Assembly: GCF_004337985.1 (NCBI RefSeq)
Contig: NC_043741.1
Location: 4,936,140-5,000,139, forward strand
Source: Pyricularia pennisetigena
Taxonomy: Eukaryota; Ascomycota; Sordariomycetes; Magnaporthales; Pyriculariaceae
Length of the DNA stretch: 64,000 nt
Reading direction: 5' to 3'
The position numbers were made by a program, and so were the translations under genes. Below are positions 32,963-43,423 of this stretch, piece after piece; positions within the stretch are counted from its first letter, which is position 1, and each line of letters begins with the position of its first letter. The notes beneath the pieces were generated by a model that saw only the letters and a program-made list of their open reading frames with translations, was not told the origin of the DNA and did not search any database.

Positions 32963-34946
32963 ATGGCGCGGATAACTCTTCTCTCTGCCGTTGCGGCTCT
33001 GCTGCAAGGCATGACGTCGGCGCAAACGGCTTCGTCTACCGGAGCCGCATCTGGTCCCGATCCGACTGCTGTCTCTCTGTGTTCGGTCAGGTCGTCTACG
33101 CAGTAAGTGACGATTGTTATAGTCACTTTCTTGTCGGGCCACTCGCAGGCAGCAAACTCTTCTTCAGCCAGCTGACCATTGATATTCAGGTACTGCTCTG
33201 CCGGCACAACCGAATACCGTGTTGTTGCTACTCCTACAGGCAGCCTACCAAGTGTTTACACTGGCTGTCATAAGCATGCGACCGAGCTGTACTGTTTTTA
33301 CAATGGCAGCGGCGGCGAGGTCGCAATCGTTCCCGCCAACGCGGCTGCTACCCCTACCCCTACCACTGCACCTCCTACAGGAACCTCCAGGAGTGCCTCT
33401 CCAACAGGGAACCCCACGGCTGTGTCGGACTGCCATATGCATGGTTCCAATGTGTAAGTCTCTGACTCTGTCGTAAAAAAAAACCTGCTCCATCAGGAAA
33501 GAGATCGTCCAACTAACTACAGAGTAGGTTCTGTATGTGGGGTACGACCGAGTACCAGGTTATGACGAATATCCCAGCTACCGCGACTCAAAATCTCCCA
33601 CCTACCTTTACCGGCTGCCACGCGCACGGCTCCGACACTTACTGCCTCGGGCCCGGTGGCGCCGATGTAGAGGTGCGTGCCCAGGGTGCCGAGGCCGGCA
33701 ACGGCACCAGTAATGCAGGAGCAGGCGATGCGAGCGGTTCAAACCGCCACTGCCACTTTCATGCTGGAGTCGAGTGAGTCTACCCGTCCATTACTCAATG
33801 TATCCTGGCAATAACCTGCCTACTTACTAAATTCATCACAGGCACTGTACAGGTGGCAGCGAAGAAGAGGCTTCCTGTGAAAAGGTCACCAGAGACTACA
33901 ACATTCCGCTCCGTGTTGGGCTCTTGTTCGTCATCATGGCGACGAGCTGCATCGGCGTCTACTCTCCCATCCTGCTGCACAAGGTCTGGCCGAGCAAGAC
34001 GCACACGACGCTGTTGATCCTCAAGCAGTTCGGTACCGGCGTCATCCTTTCGACGGCTTTTGTCCACCTCTACACCCACGCCCAGCTGATGTTTGGAAAC
34101 AAGTGCCTCGGCGAGCTTGGGTACGAGGCAACGACTTCTGCCATTGTTATGGCTGGTATTTTCCTCTCGTTCCTGGTTGAATTCATTGGCAAGCGCATAG
34201 TCCTCGCTCGCATGGCCAGGTCTCCAGGTACAGTATCAAGGCTTTCTCCTGAGACGGTCAGTGTCTTTGTGCTCGAGACGGGCATCATCTTCCATTCCAT
34301 CTGTAAGTGGGAAATTTTCACCATCTCTGCGACTTGGTTTTCAAATACTAAACGATTGTAAACACTCGAATCAGTGATTGGTATCACTCTGGTTGTCGCT
34401 GGTGACTCCTTCTTCCTGACTCTATTCGTCGTTATCCTTTTCCACCAAATGTTCGAAGGTATCGCCCTCGGCTCTCGAATTGCCGCTCTGGGTGCCCCGT
34501 CGCCGCATGCCGCAGCAGCTGCAGCCGCACCTGGGACCGATGCATCACCAAAGACGGACGGAAACTCGGTATCCGACGTCGACGCACCGCGTACGGCCGC
34601 CGCAGCTGCCCCGGAGCCGGTGAGACAACAGGCCTATTTCTCACTGCCGAGAAAATTGCTGCTCGCCACGCCGTTCGCACTGATCACGCCCATCGGCATG
34701 GCGATCGGAATCGGCGTCCTGCAGCACTTCAACGGCAACAACCGGAGCACGCTGCTGGCCATCGGCACGTTGGACGCCCTCTCGGCGGGTATCCTCGTCT
34801 GGGTCGGCCTGGTGGAGATGTGGGCCGAGGACTGGATGGTGGAGGGCGCCGAGATGCTCTCGACGGGAATCTTGACAACGGTGCTGGCCGGGTTCGGCTT
34901 GGTGTCTGGCGTTGTTATCATGAGCGTGCTGGGCAAATGGGCTTGA
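32963..34946 (+). CDS. ZIP zinc transporter with Cys/His-rich outer modules (ZrfC-like)
   Basis: Five exons (32963-33102, 33190-33453, 33528-33773, 33842-34302, 34375-34946) give 560 residues. All four donors are GTAAGT or GTGAGT. A signal-like N-terminus (1-20) is followed by about 200 outer residues with two related modules: YC-x3-TTEY...TGCHKH...LYC and FCMWGTTEY...TGCHAHGSDTYC, plus DCHMHGSN and HCHFHAGVEHC. These Cys/His groups should bind metal. The ZIP core follows, with FHSILIGITLVVAGD and FHQMFEGIALGSRIA supplying the metal-site residues of helices 4 and 5. The usual His-rich loop before helix 4 is short and lacks His, while an Ala-rich loop follows helix 5. The layout matches alkaline zinc-uptake carriers such as Aspergillus fumigatus ZrfC. 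Plasma-membrane zinc import is inferred from the family. Confidence 0.9.
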
Positions 34947-36183
34947 GGTGGAGCAAGCCTCAACTCCGAGTTACCGCTTTGTATATAATGACATGTGAGT
35001 AGATTGTCTTTTGTCCCCTGTCCGGCCTGGCCAGGGGCTAAATGATGTTTCTTTGGGTCCAGAGTCTTCCAGGTACTGTTTGGGATAAGAGGTGGACAGG
35101 GCCAGTAAATACTCGGGCTTTTTTTTTTTTTTTTTTTTTTTTTAAACTTTTTACGACTGACGACATTTTCTTTTGGGCAGCTTTTTTTTTATTTTATTTC
35201 TCGTCAAGAGAAAAAATAAAGACCGACTTGATAGAGAAGAAGATAGATACTCCAGAATAATGACCCAAGCTTCTACCACTCGCCTTCCCGCTTCTTGGTA
35301 CTACTCACTTGCAGCCACTGACTTGTTGCAGCGCAGGTGCGGATATGCAGGTTGCCGTGGCCAAGCGCAGCCCATCGAGCGAACCGACGTTGGAGGAATG
35401 GGAAGCGAAGCGAGCATAGTTGCTTCAATAAAACCGACATATTGGACTAGACCCAAGAGAAGAAGGTGGCCATCTGACAAAGCTCAGAGACCACGCAAGG
35501 GCTGCCTGCCTTGGGAGAAGGATGATTGTAGTAATTACAGTCATTACGCGTTGATCGTGCCTACAAACTCCAAGGCAAGATGCATCTCAGTGGACATTTC
35601 CTAAAGATGGCCCCACAGATGCGGGGAAGAAGGCAGGGGAGTTCCAACTGAGCTTCCCAATTGGGAGTCGAGCTGTGATGCTTTCGCTCTTGGCACTGAT
35701 GATCGCGCTGGACCCGATTGGAGGATAAGGTCTGATTCTCGGTTACATCGGTGAAGACCTGGCTGTTTTCGAAATTGCGCTGGATCCCATCCCGCTCGCT
35801 GCCCGCAAAAAGGGGGAAGAAAAGCTTCCGACAATGTGGCGCTCTTTTAGAGTAATGAGGCGATAATGCAGTTGGTACTTGCTTGCCTTGCTTTCCTAGG
35901 GTACGGTACAGTACGGTACAGTACGGTACGGGACGGTACGGCAAGTGTGCGGTACCGTGGTGCTTGTTGCACGCAAAGCCAGATGAATTAAAGGCGAGCA
36001 TGTCGCCAATCACCTCGCCCTTTTGTTTCTGTCCCCTCTCACCCCCAGCCGCTCTCTTCACGGTCTCTCTCTAGCCTCCTGTCGCGTTAGCTTTCCCTCA
36101 GTGTTGTCTTTTTTTTTTTTTTTTTCACCAGACCCCTAGTTTTAGATCAACATCTAGATAACCCACGCCACCCAAAAGCAACC
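34947..36183. other. Intergenic region with T tract and decamer repeat
   Basis: No gene is seen. It holds a T tract at 35120-35142, a small tandem decamer array (35901-35940), and a T tract at 36110-36125 just upstream of the aminopeptidase start. Confidence 0.6.
35901..35940. repeat. Four-copy decamer repeat GTACGGTACA
   Basis: Two exact and two slightly changed copies of GTACGGTACA lie in tandem, followed by further GGTAC motifs to about 35957. It sits about 240 bases upstream of the aminopeptidase ATG. Confidence 0.85.
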
Positions 36184-37698
36184 ATGAGGACCTCGATTGC
36201 CGCCGCCGCCGCCGTTTGGCTGGCATCGTTCGCCGCGGCGCAAAAGAAGGACTGCATCAAGCTCGTCTCGGGCGAGCGGCTCGAGGCCGACATGAAGACG
36301 GAAGCCGTGGTCGCCAGGGCTCAGAAGCTGCAGGACATTGCCTACTCTACCGAGGGTCGCAACCGACAATGGCAGCAGCCCGGCTTCGAGCTGACGATGC
36401 AGTACATCGAGGAGACGCTCGAGAAGGAGGCCCCCGGCTACTACAACGTCGAGCGCCAGCCGACCTTCTTCCAGGTGGCCAAGGACCCGGCCCCCATCGT
36501 CATCGGCGACGCCTCGTACGACTCGGCCCCCATGACCACCACGACGGGCCGCAGGCTGCTCACCGGCACCTTTGACGACGTCCCCGTCGTTGCCGTGGCC
36601 AACCTCGGCTGCAACCCTGAGGACTACCCCGTCGCGACGGGCGCCTTGACGCTCATCCAGCGCGGCAACTGCAGCTTCGAGCTCAAGTCGCAGCTGTCCA
36701 AGGCGGCTGGTGCCGTTGGTGCCATTGTGCGCAACGCGGTCGACAGCCCGACGTTCGGCAACGGCGTCCTCGGCGACGCCGTCGACACGCTGGTGCCGAC
36801 TACCATGATCCGGTACGACGACGGCGTGGCGATCCTGGCGCAGCTCGAGGCCGGCCCCGTGACGGCGGACCTGTCGATCGAATACGTCAACCTGACCAGC
36901 TTCAACCTCGTAGCCACGAGCAAGTGGGGCAACCAGAGCAACGTGGTGATGCTGGGCGCACACGCCGACTCGGTGATTGAAGGTCCCGGCATCAACGACG
37001 ATGGCTCGGGCACCGTGGGCATCCTCGAGACGGCCGTGCAGCTGGCCAAGTACGGCGTGCGCAACGCGGTCCGTTTCGCGTGGTGGACGGCCGAGGAGGA
37101 CGGCCTGCTCGGCTCGTACTACTACACGGACAACACGCCCGCCGACGAGCTGGCCAAGATCCGCGCCTACCTCAACTTTGACATGATTGGGTCCAGCAAC
37201 TACGTCTACGGCATCCTGGACGGCGACGGAGACGCCTTCGGCTTGGCCGGTCCCGAGGGCTCCGCCGACATTGAGAAACTGTGGGAGGACTACTTTTCGT
37301 CGCGCGACATGCCGTCGGACCCGAGCGAGTTCTCTGGCAGGAGCGACTATGCCGGCTTCATCGACCAGGGCATCCCTTCGGGCGGCTTGAGCACGGGCGC
37401 CGACGAGGTCAAGACGGCCGAGCAGGTGACCAAGTACGGTGGTGTCGAGGGCGCCATTCTCGACCCCAACTACCACACCCAATTCGACACGGTCGCCAAC
37501 TTGAGCGCGCCGGCTTTGGGCGTCATGAGCAAGGCGATCGGGTTCGCCGTGGGCACGTACGCAAAGTCGCTCGAAGGCTTCCCGGCCAGGACTCCGGCCG
37601 TGACGAGGAGGAGCGGCAAGCACAGTGCCAGGATCGTCGGGTTGGATGAGGATGCCGAGTCCTTCCAGTACGGCCCGCTCACCCTCTGGAGGATTTAA
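36184..37698 (+). CDS. Secreted M28 aminopeptidase with PA domain
   Basis: A single exon of 504 residues. It starts with a signal peptide (1-19, ending AAA) after a good context, GCAACCATG. A protease-associated (PA) domain lies at about 125-225 (LIQRGNCSFELK). The M28 catalytic domain carries the expected two-zinc ligands: His260 (GAHADSV), Asp272 (GINDDGSG), Glu305 in AEEDG, Asp333 (NFDMIG) and His431 (PNYHTQFDT), with Glu304 as the general base. The set is complete, so the enzyme should be active. It matches vacuolar or secreted leucine aminopeptidase/aminopeptidase Y types; the C-terminal 40 residues are basic and variable. It releases N-terminal residues from peptides, probably outside the cell, to gain nitrogen. 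N-glycosylation sites such as NCS, NLT and NQS are present. Confidence 0.93.
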   Translation: MRTSIAAAAAVWLASFAAAQKKDCIKLVSGERLEADMKTEAVVARAQKLQDIAYSTEGRNRQWQQPGFELTMQYIEETLEKEAPGYYNVERQPTFFQVAKDPAPIVIGDASYDSAPMTTTTGRRLLTGTFDDVPVVAVANLGCNPEDYPVATGALTLIQRGNCSFELKSQLSKAAGAVGAIVRNAVDSPTFGNGVLGDAVDTLVPTTMIRYDDGVAILAQLEAGPVTADLSIEYVNLTSFNLVATSKWGNQSNVVMLGAHADSVIEGPGINDDGSGTVGILETAVQLAKYGVRNAVRFAWWTAEEDGLLGSYYYTDNTPADELAKIRAYLNFDMIGSSNYVYGILDGDGDAFGLAGPEGSADIEKLWEDYFSSRDMPSDPSEFSGRSDYAGFIDQGIPSGGLSTGADEVKTAEQVTKYGGVEGAILDPNYHTQFDTVANLSAPALGVMSKAIGFAVGTYAKSLEGFPARTPAVTRRSGKHSARIVGLDEDAESFQYGPLTLWRI

Positions 37699-38339
37699 GA
37701 AAAGGGTTCATGGTTGATGAAATAAGGACTTTGTTCATGTTTAATGCCGTTTATAATGATGACAAACCCCTACAGGTATTGTTTAGTCGAGTAAATAATT
37801 TTCATGATTATGTTCCATGACTCTCATGTTCCGCCTGTACAGGTTGTGCATCTTGATTCTGGCCGACCCGTCGTCCGACGTGCTCAAACACGGCACTAGA
37901 TATCATCTGCCAAGACTAGTACCCGTCAAGGTGACAAATTCATATAGGGGCCGTGATGGTCTAGAGCGTGACGGTCGCGATCAGCTCGCGGACCCAGCGG
38001 TACAGGTTCGGAAGGGCCAGGAATGACTTGAGCAATCTCGCAGACGAGATTCGATCCAGCTAACCTGAAAAAAAAAAAGAAAAAAAAAAAAAAAAACTCG
38101 GAGCAACAGCAAAAATGAAAGCTAGAAGACATGGACAGCACAACCGGCAAAAATATCTCCACCAAAAAAGGGGGCGAGATACGACACAGGGCCGGAGCAG
38201 AGACTGCAATTGGCTCGGCTGAGGTGGCAGATGGTCCCATTGTCTTAAAACAAGACGCTTGATAGGTGTGTACCATGAGGAAATCACGCTGGTATATTGG
38301 GTATCTCTTGGGTATCTAAATCCTCTCTCTCCAAGGCAT

Positions 38340-38390
<51 letters not shown>

Positions 38391-38413
38391 TCAAGAACTC
38401 ATGCCTGGCCCGC
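37699..38413. other. Spacer between convergent genes with AC microsatellite
   Basis: No gene is seen. It contains an A-rich tract (38067-38096) and a dinucleotide (AC)n array at 38344-38386. Confidence 0.65.
38344..38386. repeat. (AC)21 microsatellite
   Basis: Forty-three bases of alternating A and C lie just past the stop codon of the minus-strand arrestin-like gene, probably in its 3' UTR. Confidence 0.95.
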
Positions 38414-39814
38414 CTATACCTGCAGTCTGCCGAGTCCCTCCCCTAGCATGGCCTCGTCGAACGAAGGTGGTGGCTCAGACTCGCATGGCGGGCGGATCCA
38501 CGACTCAGACCGTCCCTCCAGCGACGCACGACGCGGCCCATCTCCCAAGGGCGGCAAGACCGTCACCTCCTCGCTGAAGAGAACCTCGACGTCGTCGCCG
38601 GCAATCTCCACATGTAGCCGGTACTCGAAGCGATAATAGAGCCTGATGTTGAAGGTCTCAAACGTCGGGGTCAGCGCCGGCAGCAGAAAGCCCGCCTCGG
38701 CCGCGACGTCCAGCGCAGGCGACCCGTCGGTGCACGGGATGTAGACGGGGGCGGGAGGCGGGCCGGGCGGCGGCCAGATGCGGCACTCGGTCTCGCGGCT
38801 GCACGTCTGCGTCCTGGGCGTCGGGCGCCAGCCGCCGCGGCACTGCACGACGGCGAGGCCGTGCACGCGCAGCCGCAGCGCCAGCAGCCGGATCCTGGGC
38901 GGGCTGCCGCGCACGGCGGCGCTCGACCTCGCGTCGTCGGGCACCAGCCGCACCGAGACCGGCACCAGCCGCGCCGGGTTGCCGGGCTGCACGACCGTCG
39001 GCGTCGTCAGCTCCCACTCGCCGTGGAGCGCGGGGACTCTGCTGGACCCCACGGCGGAATGCGCCTTTTGCAGCAGCAGCAGCGAGAGCCGGCGGCCGCG
39101 CGCCGCGTCCGTGCCCGGCAGCAGGCGGTACGACCGCACGCACGTCGGCTGCCTGCGCGTGACGGCGCCGAAGTCGGCGATCGGCGGCGGCGGTGGTAGC
39201 GGCTCGTGGTTCCGCCTGCGCACCTCGACGGGCAGCGTGGCGGACAGGGTCCTGCCGCCGTCGCTGCCCTCGCCGCCGCCGTGGGTGCGGTACTGCAGCA
39301 CGGCCTTGAGGTAGTACTCGATGTGGCCGGACGAGCGGAGCGGGAAGGCGCCGCAGGAGAAGGACTGCGGGAGCGGGTGCGGGTGCGTGGCGGCGGCGGC
39401 CACGAACGAGTGGTGGTTGCCGCCGAGGCCGAGGTCGGGCCGTTCCAGCTCCACGTGGCTGGGGAGGTCGACGGCAAAGGCCCACGACTGCGCGACGCGG
39501 CCCGCGCCCGCGGCGACGTGCAGCGGGCCCTCGAACAGCACCTGCGTGTGCTCGAGGTCCCGGATCAGCCCGACCTGGCCGGCGTGGGTCTTGACGTGGC
39601 TCCCTGACCACTCGAGGATCCTGACCAGGGACCGGCCGTGCAGCGATAGCCGGATCGAGCAGTGCGGGGCGACGATGGGGGTCTGCCGGCTTACCGTGCC
39701 GATTATGGTGTCGCCGGGGCTGAAGAAGTGCTTGTCGCCGCCGTCGATCTGGATGTTGAGATTAGGGCCGGTGGTGCAGAGTATGGGATCCGGATCTAGC
39801 AGTGGTGAAAACAT
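38414..39814 (-). CDS. Arrestin-fold protein (fungal alpha-arrestin-like)
   Basis: A single exon. I start at the ATG at 39814 (MFSPLLDPDPIL), giving 466 residues; upstream in-frame sequence contains Lys runs from a homopolymer and is unlikely to be coding. The N-terminal half matches arrestin sheets: LNIQIDGGDKHFFSPGDTIIGTV, described here in part, then CSIRLSLHGRSLV, and SGHIEYYLKAVLQY. The C-terminal half keeps a weaker second domain (FNIRLYYRFEYRLHVEIAGDDVEVLF). The end reads PPPSFDEAMLGEG, which resembles the PPxY ubiquitin-ligase docking motif of alpha-arrestins but has Phe in place of Tyr. Alpha-arrestins bring Rsp5-type ligases to membrane cargo; loss of the Tyr may weaken that. The role is inferred from the fold. 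Confidence 0.75.
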   Translation of the reverse strand: MFSPLLDPDPILCTTGPNLNIQIDGGDKHFFSPGDTIIGTVSRQTPIVAPHCSIRLSLHGRSLVRILEWSGSHVKTHAGQVGLIRDLEHTQVLFEGPLHVAAGAGRVAQSWAFAVDLPSHVELERPDLGLGGNHHSFVAAAATHPHPLPQSFSCGAFPLRSSGHIEYYLKAVLQYRTHGGGEGSDGGRTLSATLPVEVRRRNHEPLPPPPPIADFGAVTRRQPTCVRSYRLLPGTDAARGRRLSLLLLQKAHSAVGSSRVPALHGEWELTTPTVVQPGNPARLVPVSVRLVPDDARSSAAVRGSPPRIRLLALRLRVHGLAVVQCRGGWRPTPRTQTCSRETECRIWPPPGPPPAPVYIPCTDGSPALDVAAEAGFLLPALTPTFETFNIRLYYRFEYRLHVEIAGDDVEVLFSEEVTVLPPLGDGPRRASLEGRSESWIRPPCESEPPPSFDEAMLGEGLGRLQV

Positions 39815-41132
39815 GGTTGGCGGGATGTTGCTGAGGATAGAGCTAGGAGAATGAGAAATAAAAGAAACCCACAAAACAAGAGATACAGATGGGGGATTTG
39901 GAAGAAAGGTCGTCGCTTTAAGCGAGCCATGACAGTTCGCCAAGTCTTTTTTTTTTTTTGGGGGTATCCACGCAAGTAAGCTTGAAGAGAAAGCAGTGCC
40001 TTCGCCCAGATGGCCTATTTCCCCATTGGCCATTGGGGAGGCGCGGCGGCCTGACCAAGAAATATTTCCACTTTCTTTCTGCTTGGCCTCGACGCCAAGC
40101 TATTTGGCGCCGGGGATTGCGGCGCAGGGATGACATGGATGTGAATATCGCGAGATGACTTTGGGACCCTTTGATCTTGGCAGCACTTGCTGACGACGTT
40201 GCTACCTTGATAGCTTTAAAACAAAAACGTCTGTTTTGTAGTCAGAACATGATTTTAGAGCGCCAAAGTCTTTTGAAACTTGAAGCGCTTCTTATATATA
40301 TCAACGCCGTCATTAGTGTTTAGTCGTCATTCTTTTAAGTTTCGGAATATCCCCACCTGCACATCATCATATACTTGCAGATCGTACAAGCAACACCCAA
40401 AAAAACATCCCTAGATTGCCGGTTTGTAACCGGGGCCTCTGTAGTTCCCAAACCACTAGCCGTCTCTGCTGTGGGTGTGTCCAACGACGTCAAGACCTCC
40501 AGCTTTGCTTTCCGCCCATAGGTCATATATATTTACAGAACCTTGAGCGAAACACAACTGAGGCCAACCGAGATACAAACAACGCAAATGACAAAGAGTT
40601 GGCCGGCGTGGTGCGGTGCATCATCCAGAATCCAGACTCCAATAATGAGATTGAGACTGGGGTCGAGTTGAACATGGAGGAGCGGCTTGCCTGCGCGGAT
40701 CTAGATCTCCATCCAGGTGGCCGTCGCGTCCCCTCACCGCTCATTATGCTCTACCTTTATAATCATCAGCATCCCGCTGCACTGCTTGCATCCCCTACGT
40801 GGCTCGATCCTCCGCGGGTCTTGTCGCCTTCAAGGCCCGGGCAGGCGCTGGTCCGACTGGCTGTTTTGCTGCAGCCGGTTGTTTGTAAATGTCGTTTCTT
40901 GGCATATTTCCCGGTCTCCAATCGCAGCCCATTCATCCACGTAGCAGGCGGCCCTCAAACGCGGAACCTCAAAAGGCGCTGAGGCTACTTGGATGGGCTG
41001 GTCTTGATTTCTTATCCCCTGCTCTTCCCATGGGATCCCTTCGATCTTGACCCAGTCATCGAAAGAGAGGGGCTTGACAAGTTCTAACCAGGTTTCTCCA
41101 TCAGAGCGACTTGAGCTACGGTCGGGCCGCTG
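39815..41132. other. Intergenic region with an unsupported 188-codon frame
   Basis: Between two minus-strand genes. A plus-strand frame open from a TTG at 40416 to 40984 and a minus-strand frame at 40523-40744 overlap; both have ordinary composition but no domain and no convincing start. I do not call either a gene. The left end should hold the arrestin promoter. Confidence 0.45.
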
Positions 41133-43423
41133 TCAACGAGGAGGAAGAGGACCGCGGGATCCATGCCCATGAGGGCTGTAGATATTGTTAAACGAGCCCG
41201 GCTTCGTCCAGATGCCCGGCGAAGCAGGCAGGCTCACGGTCTCGGCGCGGGTGTCATGCACGCAGGGAGGAGGCGGCAAAGACGCGCTGAGAGGGCGCGG
41301 GAGGCCCATCCCCCTCTCAACGCAGCCAGACGCCACTGTCGAACCGCTCCGTTTCCGACCTGTCCCGTCCCGAGTCTTGATGTCCTGCATGGCGTAGCTC
41401 TCGACGTCGTCGTTGTCGTCCTTGAGCCCCACCATCGTCGTCGTGACTGTCGCGTTCTTGGACGGCGTTTCTTCGTCCGAGATCCTGCCGTAGGGCGCGT
41501 CGTCGTCGGCACCAGCGACGGTGGTCTCCAGCAGGCTGCCGCTGAGGGTGCGCAACCGCCTGGGCGCCGAGCTGCGCGGGGCGTGGCGGTCGTTTTTCTT
41601 TTTCTGCTGCTGCTGCTTCTGGGAGGGGGTCGAGCCAGACGTCCCGCTCCCCAGGCTGCGGCCGGCCCAGCTCCAGGCCTGCGGGATCGTGCGGACGATG
41701 AACCTGCGCATCCCGGGCAGGCAGGCGCACACGATCCCCACCGACGACTCGACCATGCTCCAGGTGGCGCCGTTGGACAGCATCAGGCCGGGGTTGTCGC
41801 TCGTGGACGTCGTGTCCTGCGTCGGTGATCAGCTGCTGGGTTGGCCTGGGTGTGTGGTTGGGTGGGTGACCTGATGGGGAAAGGGGTTCTTTGGAAGCAG
41901 AAAAAAAAGAAAGAAAAAAAAAAAAGAAAAAAAAGAAAAAGGAGTCTGGTGGAAAAGAGGCTATAACTCACAAGGACTCTGGCCCGGACTATGCTGACGG
42001 CCGTGGTGCTGTGGCAAAATTGACAAGTCAGTCGGTTTCTGGGGGCTTCTGTTTATTCGTTGTGGTGGCGTGGGAGTTTGTGGGTAGCCCAGGTAAAATA
42101 GGGGAAAAAAAAAGTCGCTTACATGATACCGAGAGAAAACATGGCGGCCACACCTAGCTTGGTTGGCAAGGATCTATGCAGCCTTGCTATCTGGGAGAGA
42201 GGCAGGGCCAGGATCCAAAAGTCCAGCAGCATGCTTGTGATTGCCTGCGCCCTGCATTGCAGTGATTGCACAGGTTAAACAAGGTTCAGCCAAAAGAGTT
42301 ACAAGAGAGAGAAAAAAAAAAAAAAAAAAAAAAAAAAAGCACTCACCACAAGAGCTTTCCAGTCTCCATACAACTGCCAGGACCGGCTTCCACCCACTGA
42401 GTCCAAGAGTAGCTGATGGGCGAGCACTGGCCGACGGAGAGGCCGACGATGACGAGGGCGATGACGAGGTTGACCCACAGCGTGCCCAGCAGCAGAGGCC
42501 TCATGGAGCAGAGGCCGAAAAAGTACGAGACGGAGCCGACGAGCCCAAAGACGCGCAGGTAAAAGAACAAAAAGGACGCCTTGAGGAAGGCCATGCCGGA
42601 CATGTAGACGGGCTGGGCGACGTAGATCCAGTAGCCCGTGTCGATCAGCTGCTGCTTGGACAGGGTCCACAGGTCGCGGCCCAGCGCGGCCCGCCGCAGC
42701 GGCACCTCGATCACGACGCCCACGACCACGGTGCAGCACCAGGCCAGGAACAGGCACAGGTCGTCCCAGCCGGCGTCGGGCATGGTCGGCAGCCAGGGCC
42801 CCGCGCCCGGGCGGCGCGGGAGCTCGACCTTGGACAGCAGCCTGAGCACGGCAAACGGTATGCAGAGCGCCATCATGGCCCAGTTGACCCGGCGGTTCTC
42901 GGCCGTGAGGTCGCGGCTGGCTTGGTTGCATGCGTTTTTGCTGATGCGGAGTGACTCTTTTTGTCGGGGGAGATTTTGTTTATCAGCGGTAGTTTTTTTT
43001 TCTCTCTTCTTCTTCATGTTTGAGTCCCCCAGTATCTGCAACCATTATAAAAATCACGACCAAAAAACTCACCCATCTGGTCATCGAGTCCGCATGCGCC
43101 CCTGATGCAGGCGGTAAGGCTGATGGCCACGGCTTTGTCATTGCAGATGCACGTCGTGTTGCCCGCAGCACAAGTGGAAAGCTCGACGGCATCGACCAAG
43201 CAAGGGGACTATAACGCGACAAAGTGCGAGGACAGTGTCAGTTACAACGCCAGCCACAGAAAGCAAGAAACGCCTAGCAGAGAAGGAAAAAAAAAAAAAA
43301 AAAACTTACTGCACATTTCGGCAGCTCGCTCGAAACATGCTTCAGGTCCCCTTCAATCGCGGCCGAGTGAGCCAAGGAAACAATCGAAAGCAGCAACGGC
43401 GCGACTTGGAACCCGAGTCGCAT
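41133..43423 (-). CDS. CFEM-domain PTH11-type seven-helix receptor
   Basis: Six exons (43423-43310, 43208-43073, 42956-42347, 42251-42123, 42008-41972, 41816-41133) give 569 residues. A signal peptide (1-21) leads into a CFEM domain with eight Cys at 37, 41, 51, 58, 60, 72, 77 and 93. Seven membrane helices follow, from VNWAMMALCIPFAVL to ESSVGIVCACLPGM, and a long Ser/Thr-rich tail of about 190 residues. This is the layout of Magnaporthe Pth11, a receptor for surface cues that acts through cAMP in infection-structure formation; the ligand here is unknown. The third exon uses an AAAAAG acceptor, poor by consensus, but the only one that keeps the frame and puts the eighth Cys in place. Introns 1, 3 and 5 carry T-rich tracts on the sense strand. 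Confidence 0.87.

Noticed and set aside
36154..37623. 489-codon minus-strand frame opposite the aminopeptidase
   Set aside because: The plus frame encodes the complete M28 catalytic set, so this is a shadow.
38658..39611. Arg/Ala-rich alternative frame in the arrestin gene
   Set aside because: Typical off-frame translation of GC-rich DNA; the arrestin frame carries the fold signatures.
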